Under the pieces are notes generated by a model. The model searched no databases and was not told where the DNA came from. It saw nothing but the letters and a program-made list of their open reading frames with translations. Positions 1-5,224 of a stretch of 5,224 nt of DNA are shown in pieces. The translations under genes were made by a program, and so were the position numbers. The first letter of the stretch is position 1; each line of letters begins with the position of its first letter. The DNA is from Flavihumibacter sp. (GTDB taxonomy: Bacteria; Bacteroidota; Bacteroidia; Chitinophagales; Chitinophagaceae), in assembly GCA_025455285.1 (NCBI GenBank), contig JALOMU010000167.1, forward strand, positions 1 through 5,224, read 5' to 3'.

Positions 1-270
1 TGGAAAAACGGACGGATTCATCGCGTGGTAATTAAATCATTGTTGGGAGGAAATCTTCGGTTGCGGGTACATCATCCTCTTCAATTGCCGGATGGAACTA
101 AACCTGGAAAAAAGTTTAAGGATAATCCAAATCCATTTTATGCGGTTGAACAGACAGCTTCACCTAAAGTTGCTGCAGGATTAAGCCAACCTAAAAAACT
201 GACAACAAAAATATTTGAATACGACATCGCTACTGCACCTGGAACTGTTTATTCATTCCTGGCACAGTGA
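1..270 (+). CDS. C-terminal end of a GH95-like alpha-L-fucosidase (partial, 5' end outside the window)
   Basis: The frame is open from the first base (Trp-Lys-Asn-Gly) and gives 89 codons before TGA. Its opening, WKNGRIHRVVIKSLLGGNLRLR, split as WKNGRIHRVVIK then SLLGGNLRLR, matches the beta-rich C-terminal domain of Bacteroidota family 95 glycoside hydrolases, in which a 'W+dG+....I.S..GGnlRLR' segment is followed by an 'NPNPFY' stretch and a closing 'YD..T..G..Y.F' strand; all three are present here. GH95 enzymes remove terminal alpha-L-fucose (some act on galactose) from glycans and are usually secreted. The catalytic domain lies upstream and is not visible, so activity cannot be judged. 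The gene converges on the MFS gene, and their stop codons touch. Assignment rests on recalled family resemblance of the tail only; another large glycosidase with the same C-terminal domain is the alternative. Confidence 0.7.
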   Translation, partial: WKNGRIHRVVIKSLLGGNLRLRVHHPLQLPDGTKPGKKFKDNPNPFYAVEQTASPKVAAGLSQPKKLTTKIFEYDIATAPGTVYSFLAQ

Positions 271-1500
271 TCATTTGTTGCTTCCAATCGTCATGCGAAA
301 CCGTATGATCATGGCTGATAGAAAGGTGAGTAGCGCTACTACATAAATTGCTATATCAAGGTTAAAAATATCGGCAAGCAATCCGGTTAACAAGGCGCCA
401 ATAGCATAACCCAGATCGCGCCAGAGCCGGAAAATTCCAATGCTGGCGGCGCGGTCTTTGGGGTGTGTGCAATCGGCGATGGTAGCTAAAAAGGTCGGGT
501 AAACCATCGCGGTACCTAATCCCAATAAAATTGACAGGGAAATATAATGCGATATGGTGGCTGCAACCGGAAAAAGAAGTAGTGCGATAGCTTGCAATAA
601 CATGCCGATAAACAAGAGTTTTTTCTTGCTGTACAGGTCTGCCATATGGCCGGTGAATAGTTGTGCAATTCCCCATACCGCCGGATAGATAGCAGTAATG
701 AGCCCGATTTGTCCAATGGCGAAACCTTTGGAAGCAAGCAGCAGGGGGAATAGTCCCCATGCCATACCATCATTCAGGTTATTGATTAATCCGGCTTGCG
801 TAACAGCACCCAGGTTAGGATCTGACCAGGTTGTTTCACGAAAAAGTTTTTTTCGAATGGGTATCGTACTATCGGCTGCTTCTTTCGCTACATGGTGTAC
901 TGTGTCTTTGATCAGGAAAATGCTGGTCAGTAATCCTGCCACTGCCAATACAATACCGGTATAAAAAGGTATGGGTCGGATGCCATACCGGCCTGCGAGC
1001 CATCCGGTTAGAAAGGCTACGGCTGCAACAGCCAGATAACCTGCGAATTCATTGAGACCCATCGCGAAGCCTCTTTTTTTCTCACTCACAAGGTCAATTT
1101 TCATTACCACCGTACTGCTCCAGGTTAGTCCCTGGTTGATACCGAGTAATACGTTGGCCGCAATGATCCAGTTCCAGGAAGGGGCATAGATGAGCAGGAA
1201 TGGAACCGGCAAACCAATGATCCAACCGGCAATGAGTAAGCGCTTTCTGCCGAATCTGTTGGCCAATGTTCCGGTAAAATAATTGGTCAGTGCTTTCACT
1301 ACACCAAACACGATAATAAAAGAGAGGATGGCGGTTTTTGCTGCCATCTGAAAAGCCTGTTCGGCCAGTAAAGGCAGGATGGATCGTTCGAGCCCGACCA
1401 TTCCACCAACAAAGGCATTGACAATCACCAACAGCGTGAATTGTTTCCAGTTTTCTTTTAATCCGAGTTGAATGGACTGCATGTGAATGCAAAGGTCCAT
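271..1500 (-). CDS. MFS transporter, 12 transmembrane segments, substrate unknown
   Basis: This 409-residue protein has about twelve hydrophobic segments in two halves, separated by a charged loop at residues 198-228, the usual size and layout of a major facilitator superfamily permease of the inner membrane. The family's motif A follows TM2 as GTLANRFGRKRL (residues 77-88, Asn in place of the usual Asp), with a degenerate copy in the second half, GHMADLYSKKKL (284-295). Other recognisable points are GINQGLTWSS (120-129) and RLWRDLGYAIGALL in the C-terminal half. Such proteins export drugs or metabolites, or import nutrients, by proton coupling; nothing here fixes the substrate. I keep the first ATG, but Met7 is an equally plausible start because neither has a Shine-Dalgarno sequence and the first six residues add nothing to the fold. 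It is the last gene of the minus-strand cluster, 37 bp after the regulator, which may control it. Confidence 0.9.
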   Translation of the reverse strand: MDLCIHMQSIQLGLKENWKQFTLLVIVNAFVGGMVGLERSILPLLAEQAFQMAAKTAILSFIIVFGVVKALTNYFTGTLANRFGRKRLLIAGWIIGLPVPFLLIYAPSWNWIIAANVLLGINQGLTWSSTVVMKIDLVSEKKRGFAMGLNEFAGYLAVAAVAFLTGWLAGRYGIRPIPFYTGIVLAVAGLLTSIFLIKDTVHHVAKEAADSTIPIRKKLFRETTWSDPNLGAVTQAGLINNLNDGMAWGLFPLLLASKGFAIGQIGLITAIYPAVWGIAQLFTGHMADLYSKKKLLFIGMLLQAIALLLFPVAATISHYISLSILLGLGTAMVYPTFLATIADCTHPKDRAASIGIFRLWRDLGYAIGALLTGLLADIFNLDIAIYVVALLTFLSAMIIRFRMTIGSNK

Positions 1501-1519
1501 TGGATCACTACCGGCTGAT

Positions 1520-1533
1520 TTATCAAATGATAA
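1520..1533. promoter_or_regulatory. Inverted repeat TTATCA-AA-TGATAA between regulator and MFS gene
   Basis: A perfect 6-bp inverted repeat with a 2-bp spacer lies in the 37-bp gap between the crp-like stop and the MFS start, centred about 26 bp before the MFS ATG. Crp/Fnr proteins bind dyad-symmetric operators as dimers, so this could be an operator, but the 2-bp spacer is shorter than in the classical TGTGA-N6-TCACA and TTGAT-N4-ATCAA sites. It is also AT-rich enough to arise by chance. The functional assignment is inference. Confidence 0.3.
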
Positions 1534-1537
1534 AAAA

Positions 1538-2104
1538 TCAACGGGCTGCGCGGATGCGGCTAAGACTTACCTGGGTGATGCCCAGGTAGGAGGCAACGTA
1601 TTTAAGGGGTACGCGGTTGATTAAATCGGGACTGCTTTCAAGCAGGCTCTGGTAACGCTCTTCTGCAGTGTTGAACTGGAGAGATTCGATACGGTTGATA
1701 GTGTCAATGTAAGCGGCTTCTATAATTTTTCGAAAAAGGTGTTCGATTTCGGGATAGGCATCAAAGAGTGCAAAAAACTTTTGCGAATCAATAGCAATCA
1801 GATCCGCAGTCTCCAGCACCTGGATGCCTTTTCGGCTAGGCCTTCCCGTGAATAAACTTTCGGCCCGGGCGATGATGCTGTTCTCAAAATAAAACCCTTC
1901 AGTAATATCGATTTCATCTTTGAGGTAATAAATGCGTGCTATGCCGTTTTCCAGGAAGTAAATGGTTTGGCAGGTTTGACCGATGTTCTGAAGATTTTTA
2001 TTCTTCTGAATGGTAATCGGTTTACAAATGGCAGCAATAGCTTGTTCCGCAGTTCCGGAAAGTGATTGAAACTGATTGAAGTATTGTTGAAGTGCCAGAT
2101 ACAT
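1538..2104 (-). CDS. Crp/Fnr-family transcriptional regulator (cyclic-nucleotide-binding-like domain plus HTH)
   Basis: The 188-residue protein has the two-part Crp/Fnr layout. An N-terminal cNMP-binding-like beta barrel covers roughly residues 20-115 (IYFLENGIARIYYLKDEID, then FTGRPSRKGIQVLETADLIAI). A dimerisation helix covers about 116-145, and a C-terminal winged HTH is visible at about 165-187 as VPLKYVASYLGITQVSLSRI. The 'AEERYQ.LL...P.L..RVPLKYVASYLGI' block is typical of the many small Bacteroidota members. Family members bind a small ligand or sense redox state and act on dyad operators. No cysteine cluster suitable for an Fnr-type iron-sulfur centre is seen (only Cys27 and Cys45), and the cAMP-binding residues of E. 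coli Crp are not evident, so the signal is unknown. Length is normal for this group. It starts 16 bp after the sulfatase stop and precedes the MFS gene by 37 bp, so it is probably co-transcribed with both. Confidence 0.93.
   Translation of the reverse strand: MYLALQQYFNQFQSLSGTAEQAIAAICKPITIQKNKNLQNIGQTCQTIYFLENGIARIYYLKDEIDITEGFYFENSIIARAESLFTGRPSRKGIQVLETADLIAIDSQKFFALFDAYPEIEHLFRKIIEAAYIDTINRIESLQFNTAEERYQSLLESSPDLINRVPLKYVASYLGITQVSLSRIRAAR
1568..1588. repeat. 8-bp stem hairpin inside the regulator's HTH codons
   Basis: TACCTGGG and CCCAGGTA form a perfect 8-bp stem with a 5-nt loop, about 30 bases before the end of the regulator gene. It sits over codons for the conserved HTH sequence (YLGITQ), so protein constraint may fully explain it. 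No T-run follows on the minus strand, so it is not a typical intrinsic terminator, though it could affect mRNA stability between regulator and transporter. Confidence 0.35.
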
Positions 2105-2120
2105 GTAAGTACAATGTTAC

Positions 2121-3608
2121 CTAAAAATTCCAGGAAGCCAGCGGACTATCCTGCCGTTCACGCGCAACGATGGTATCAAAAATTTTCAGCAGATCAGGGT
2201 ATTTAGAAGCGAGATCCGTGGTTTCAACCGGATCTTTTGATAAATCGTACAATTGCCAGGGAGTAGTCAGATTTTCTTTAAGACCGGTTTTCACCCCTTT
2301 CCAATTTCCATACCGGATAGCGCGCTGCCCACCCTTTTCCGGGTATTCAAAATAGAGAAATTCATGTTGTTGTTGATTCTTTGCATTACCCAGAAGTGTA
2401 GGTAAAAAGGAAACGCCGTCATTGGGTGGGGCGGTAGCGCCGGTAAGGTCTGCCAGGGTGGCCATCAGGTCGTATTGAACAGATACATGATCCGAAACAG
2501 TTCCGGCTTCAATTTTTCCGGGCCAGCGTGCAATAAATGGCATACGGATTCCGCCTTCATACAAATCCATCTTTAATCCCCTGAAGCCTGCCGCACTATT
2601 GAAAAAACGGGCATCGACACCTCCATTAAATGTTGCACCGTTATCACTACTGAAACAAATCAGGGTGTTGTCTTCAAGTCCCAATTCTTTGACGAGCTTC
2701 ATTATTTTTCCAACCTGTTCATCCAGGTAAGAAATCATTCCGGAATAAGTGGATAAGGGATATTTGCTCGGAGTGTATCCCTGCTGTCCATAGTATGGTT
2801 GTTCTTCAAATTGTCCTTTGTAAACATTTACCCATTTTTCCGGAACCTGCAGGGAGGCGTGAGGAATGGTGTAGGGGAGATATAGAAAAAATGGTCCGGA
2901 TTTTTTTTCCCGAATGAATTGTTCCGCTTTTTCAGTCATTTTATCGGGTGCATAGTCTTTACCGATAAAAGAAGCAAATGCCTCATCTGTTGCGCTGTCT
3001 GGCGAAAGTTTACGATGTACATAAAAATAGGGTTGATCCAGTGTATCCCATTTTCCGTTTTCCCATAAATGGGAAGGATAATAATTATGCGCCTGTTTCT
3101 GATCGAGGTAACCATAACTGTAATCAAACCCGTGTAACTGGGGGTTGCCTTCAGTATTGGCCATTCCTAGTCCCCATTTACCGATAATAGCTGTGCTGTA
3201 CCCCTTTGATTGTAAAACATCGGCAATGGTTATAGCAGCTTTGGGAAGTGGATATTGCCCGCGTTCGGCAGTATCTGCAAATCCTCCCAGTTCATGATTG
3301 CCGCGAATGAAGGAATGTCCGCCATGTAAACCGGTCAATAACATGGCACGGGCTGGTGCGCAAACAGGAGTAGACGTATAATGTTGGGTAAAGCGCATCC
3401 CTTCTGCAGCCATCCGGTCGAGGTGCGGTGTTTTGATTTTTATCTGCCCATAACTACCTAATTCTCCATAGCCCAGGTCATCTGCATAGATGTAGATGAT
3501 ATTGGGCAGGGAAATAGGAGATTGATCCTTCTTATTGGCTGAAATTCTGCAGGCTATGAAAGCATACATTAATACAATAACCGATAGCAAAGGAAAGGAT
3601 GATTTCAT
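2121..3608 (-). CDS. S1-family sulfatase, predicted lipoprotein
   Basis: This encodes a complete 495-residue formylglycine-dependent sulfatase that hydrolyses a sulfate ester, probably on a carbohydrate. Visible in order are a signal peptide (residues 1-20, MKSSFPLLSVIVLMYAFIAC) ending in a lipobox-like FIAC with Cys20; metal ligands Asp43-Asp44 in YADDLGYG; the maturation motif C83-A-P-A-R87, whose cysteine becomes formylglycine; Lys144 in GKWGLG; His250 in TIPHASLQVP; metal ligands Asp322-Asn323 in SSDNGAT; and Lys346 in RGLKMDLYEGG. The usual GKWHLG histidine is Gly146, a variant I believe occurs in some S1 subfamilies. I chose the ATG at 3606-3608 because the signal peptide begins exactly there. 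An in-frame ATG 20 codons upstream would put a polar leader before it and overlap the upstream sulfatase. No acidic residues follow Cys20, so there is no obvious surface-export signal. The 16-bp gaps on both sides suggest an operon. The exact substrate is unknown. Confidence 0.95.
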   Translation of the reverse strand: MKSSFPLLSVIVLMYAFIACRISANKKDQSPISLPNIIYIYADDLGYGELGSYGQIKIKTPHLDRMAAEGMRFTQHYTSTPVCAPARAMLLTGLHGGHSFIRGNHELGGFADTAERGQYPLPKAAITIADVLQSKGYSTAIIGKWGLGMANTEGNPQLHGFDYSYGYLDQKQAHNYYPSHLWENGKWDTLDQPYFYVHRKLSPDSATDEAFASFIGKDYAPDKMTEKAEQFIREKKSGPFFLYLPYTIPHASLQVPEKWVNVYKGQFEEQPYYGQQGYTPSKYPLSTYSGMISYLDEQVGKIMKLVKELGLEDNTLICFSSDNGATFNGGVDARFFNSAAGFRGLKMDLYEGGIRMPFIARWPGKIEAGTVSDHVSVQYDLMATLADLTGATAPPNDGVSFLPTLLGNAKNQQQHEFLYFEYPEKGGQRAIRYGNWKGVKTGLKENLTTPWQLYDLSKDPVETTDLASKYPDLLKIFDTIVARERQDSPLASWNF

Positions 3609-3624
3609 GTTGTAAGTTTTGCAA

Positions 3625-4010
3625 TCATTGATTGTAAACTTCTCCGGCGGGACGAACTTCTGTTCCAATCGATTGAGTCAAACCATCACCCAGTGTTTTT
3701 CTGTAATAATCAGCTCTTTGATTTAATTCCTTAACTGCTTCCGGATAGAGTTGCTGTACATCCCGGTCTTCTCCAGGGTCTGTCCACAGATCATACAGTG
3801 CCAGTTTGACTGAGTCAGTACCATATTTACCAGGAAAGCCGTTTAAAGCTGGAAAAGCGGGTGGCCCATAGGTTTGAGAAGTGGCAGGGAAAACCAGCTT
3901 GAAACGTTCATTGCGAATGGCTTTGAGGCTGTTTTTATCGTAATAATAAACAAACTCGGATCTTCCCAATTCCGGCTTTTTCCCAAGTAAATGTGCTGCT
4001 ATATTGACAC
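3625..4010 (-). CDS. C-terminal fragment of a second S1-family sulfatase, 5' end lost at the junction
   Basis: About 127 codons of sulfatase tail are present, reading from VNIAAHLLGKKPELGRSEF through KAIRNERFKLVFPATSQTYG, ALYDLWTDPGEDRDVQQLYP and ADYYRKTLGDGLTQ to the end. These are the recognisable C-terminal subdomain features of S1 arylsulfatases: the 'iR....KLv', 'LYDL..DPgE..d' and closing helix. The N-terminal three quarters, with the formylglycine site and metal ligands, are absent. The frame stays open past the fragment's first plausible TTG (3967-3969) but sulfatase-like sequence stops at about 4008-4010, and a TAG follows at 4018-4020. The gene therefore does not start here; it is cut by the change in sequence type. 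It lies 16 bp before the complete sulfatase, with which it was presumably co-transcribed in the intact genome. As drawn it would make no active enzyme. Confidence 0.85.
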
Positions 4011-4016
4011 ATGCAT
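4006..4016. other. Junction between bacterial and eukaryote-like DNA
   Basis: Sulfatase coding similarity on the minus strand ends abruptly in the VNIAAH segment. Family members usually continue upstream with something like 'DG' before 'VNI'; here the next codons are TGT GCA CAT TAG. To the right, the sequence becomes more AT-rich, loses bacterial-type gene density and gains animal-like features. The breakpoint is placed at about 4009-4011. No insertion-sequence ends, target duplication or tRNA attachment site is visible, which favours an assembly or ligation chimera over a mobile element. Confidence 0.7.
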
Positions 4017-4488
4017 GCTAGACCTAACCTTATATGCAGCAACAATTATAAAATGAATTCTGATATTGCAATGTATTTGCAGCATCAGTACTGAATGGCA
4101 TCCATCGAGCCATGCACAGACTTTGCCCCAATGAGGACCAGCTTTGAAATAAAGATGCCAATAAGGTATACAGGTCTTGGAATTGAATGTTTCTGCACCA
4201 ATTATGGGTTTATATATAAATACACCTGTTTAACTAACATGAGGCTAAAGCACATTCAAATACAAGACCTGTGTCTCCACATTTACACGAGTAGCACCTT
4301 ATACTAGTCCAGTGAAAAACTAACAAAAGGTCTGCCATTCAGCAGCAGAACTTGAAACTACCTCAACACACACCACTATTTCTTCCTAAATGGATTTGAA
4401 AGACTATGTAATCAGCACTACTAAAACTGTGAGACTGCTATGGCAACCCAGGCAATAAGATACAAGACTGATAGTAGTGCTGGTTGTT
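4011..4488. other. Gene-poor region, no supported coding gene
   Basis: This 478-base AT-rich stretch has no ORF I can assign. A 70-codon plus-strand frame at 4095-4307 and a 76-codon minus-strand frame without a proper start at 4002-4229 overlap each other, and neither resembles a family I know. The only structured element is the inverted repeat at 4170-4272. If the ORF to the right is an animal gene on the minus strand, this stretch would be its intron, downstream exon or 3' region. I find no exact AATAAA on the minus strand here. Confidence 0.5.
4170..4272. repeat. Imperfect inverted repeat, 21-bp arms around a 61-bp AT-rich centre
   Basis: The left arm (4170-4190) begins ACAGGTCTTG and ends TTGAATGT. 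The right arm (4252-4272) is its reverse complement, with 19 of 21 positions matching. The first ten bases pair perfectly. The arms could form a long hairpin or be the ends of a small MITE-like element, but no target-site duplication is obvious outside them. It lies in the non-bacterial part. Confidence 0.55.
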
Positions 4489-4920
4489 TCAGGGCATAAT
4501 CTTCTGAGAACAGAAATTATATACAAATGATGATATACATGCCTCAGTGTATGTAGCTGTAACAGTATTACAATCCTTAGCACTTAACATCTCTGAAAGC
4601 TTCAACTGAGAAGAAACATCAACCAGTGCTATTTCCTTATTCTCTGACAACTGTTGCAAATGTCGTCGTAACATCTTAACGTGAACAATAAAATTTTCAC
4701 TCTCGACGGTCAATACAGCTAAACGCTGTTTAACAATACGATGTCGATGCAGTGTTCTCAGCAAATCGTTAACGGTACTGGGTGATACTGAACAGCAATC
4801 AAGCAGGTATGCTGGTTTAAGGCCGATGTCCACAGACACCACGCCAGCAATGATGTCGGGGGTGTGTCGCTTACAAAACTTTGGCAAATGTTCAATAACT
4901 ATTTCATTTAAGGTATTCAT
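4489..4920 (-). CDS. Eukaryote-like ORF resembling UPF0739 (C1orf74) family, probably incomplete at its 3' end
   Basis: A 143-residue reading frame starts at the ATG at 4918-4920, which has A at -3 as expected of a good eukaryotic start; the longer frame to 4941 would need GTG. Residues about 22-103 recall the N-terminal half of the metazoan UPF0739 family (human C1orf74): SVDIGLKPAYLLDC (29-42), then a helix NDLLRTLHRH, then RLAVLTVESENFIVH (66-80), RRHLQQL and ALVDVSSQL (98-106). The function of that family is not known to me. Family members are about 260-270 residues as I recall, so this ORF would cover only the first half. After about residue 115 the sequence (DCNTVTATYTEACISSF) loses similarity and looks intronic, and a strong splice acceptor follows. 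The match is from memory without a search; an unrelated protein is possible. Low GC and cysteine-rich composition differ from the bacterial genes. Confidence 0.5.
   Translation of the reverse strand: MNTLNEIVIEHLPKFCKRHTPDIIAGVVSVDIGLKPAYLLDCCSVSPSTVNDLLRTLHRHRIVKQRLAVLTVESENFIVHVKMLRRHLQQLSENKEIALVDVSSQLKLSEMLSAKDCNTVTATYTEACISSFVYNFCSQKIMP
4504..4522 (-). other. Candidate splice acceptor (pyrimidine tract plus CAG)
   Basis: Read on the minus strand, ATATAATTTCTGTTCTCAG ends at 4504, just before AAG. This is a good eukaryotic 3' splice site with a pyrimidine-rich tract. It falls in the terminal codons of the UPF0739-like ORF, where family similarity has already faded. A frame downstream of it stays open to TAG at 4421-4423. 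No unique donor can be chosen: GT at positions before GTGCTA or GTAATA would give introns of about 80 or 68 bp. Confidence 0.35.
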
Positions 4921-5224
4921 TCTCCCTAACAAGCCGTTCACGCTAACTTGAAGTTATTCACAATAAATTATTAACGGTTACAGGTAATTCAGTTACGCTG
5001 CTTACACACTTCATGCAAAGTGTGTACGTAGGGCGTTGCTTCGTTTGGATGGTAAGTAGGTGTGGCACATAGAGAGTACCTTGCATTTATAATACTCTAT
5101 GCTAGCAAGCCTACCTTGGGTACTGTGTTACTGTAAATCTCTAGCCTCATAGGTCTACTCAAAAATTACTTTTGAAATCGATTTCATTCACTATATCACA
5201 TCTAATGCTAATATCAGTGAAAAT
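4921..5224. other. Upstream or divergent region; no confirmed gene
   Basis: These 304 bases lie upstream of the UPF0739-like ATG and hold the 9-bp inverted repeat at 5003-5026. On the plus strand, an ATG at 5013-5015 opens 13 codons that run into a consensus splice donor, ATG|GTAAGT, at 5051/5052. A possible acceptor (ATCTCTAG) ends near 5142, after which the same phase stays open to the end of the window. This could be the first exon of a divergent eukaryotic gene, but the stretch is too short to recognise. Confidence 0.3.
5003..5026. repeat. Perfect 9-bp inverted repeat with 6-nt loop
   Basis: TACACACTT and AAGTGTGTA flank the loop CATGCA. The dyad is 82 bp upstream of the UPF0739-like ATG. 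It could be a DNA-binding site or a hairpin; it is not followed by a T-run and is not a bacterial-style terminator. Confidence 0.5.

Noticed and set aside
362..964. Overlapping frames of 85-132 codons on both strands within the MFS gene
   Set aside because: They lie wholly inside the clear 12-TM MFS frame and have arginine, histidine and cysteine-rich shadow composition.
1094..1492. 132-codon minus-strand frame within the 5' half of the MFS gene
   Set aside because: It is a shifted-frame shadow of the MFS gene with no family resemblance.
1568..1588. Intrinsic terminator after the regulator
   Set aside because: The hairpin is strong but lies within conserved HTH codons and has no T-run on the minus strand.
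2936..3187. Short frames on both strands inside the complete sulfatase
   Set aside because: The conserved sulfatase frame explains this sequence; the alternatives show no recognisable protein features.
3609..3668. 20-codon N-terminal extension of the complete sulfatase
   Set aside because: The extension is polar, overlaps the upstream sulfatase coding sequence, and would bury a textbook signal peptide that starts at the ATG at 3606-3608.
3967..3969. TTG as a genuine start of a 114-residue protein
   Set aside because: Sulfatase-like sequence continues upstream of it to about 4008, so this is an internal Leu codon of a truncated gene.
4095..4307. 70-codon plus-strand frame
   Set aside because: It overlaps the inverted repeat and an opposing open frame, matches no family I recognise, and its length is expected by chance.
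4921..4941. GTG start extending the UPF0739-like ORF by seven codons
   Set aside because: Non-ATG starts are unlikely if the gene is eukaryotic, and the ATG at 4918-4920 has a good -3 A.
4011..5224. Mobile element, CRISPR array or tRNA in the right-hand part
   Set aside because: No transposase, regularly spaced repeats, tRNA cloverleaf or target-site duplications could be found by eye.

Overview
The window looks like two unrelated pieces of DNA joined at about position 4010. Positions 1 to about 4010 are dense, intronless bacterial coding sequence of Bacteroidota type, probably Chitinophagaceae or a relative. The evidence is the style of the proteins (GH95-like C-terminus, lipoprotein S1 sulfatase, short Crp/Fnr regulator) and the absence of Shine-Dalgarno sequences before starts. 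Positions about 4010 to 5224 are more AT-rich and sparsely coding. They carry one ORF that resembles a metazoan protein family (UPF0739, human C1orf74), with splice-like signals near it. The simplest reading is a chimeric contig joining a bacterium to an animal, for example from a host-associated sample. A real insertion cannot be excluded from sequence alone.

Bacterial part, left to right. The + strand carries the last 89 codons of a GH95-like alpha-L-fucosidase (1-270). Its stop abuts the stop of the convergent minus-strand cluster with no base between them. On the minus strand, in transcription order, come the C-terminal quarter of an S1 sulfatase cut at the junction (about 4010-3625), a complete S1 sulfatase lipoprotein (3608-2121), a Crp/Fnr-family regulator (2104-1538) and a 12-TM MFS transporter (1500-271). 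The gaps are 16, 16 and 37 bp, so these four probably form one transcription unit. Two sulfatases beside a fucosidase suggest breakdown of a sulfated, fucose-containing glycan. The regulator and MFS pump may be a separate functional pair riding on the same transcript.

Right part. 4011-4488 holds no gene I can support, only a 103-bp imperfect inverted repeat (4170-4272) and an unexplained open frame. 4489-4920 (minus) is the UPF0739-like ORF. It is shorter than the family as I recall it, and a good splice acceptor lies within its last codons. 4921-5224 holds a perfect 9-bp inverted repeat and a possible divergent first exon with a consensus splice donor.
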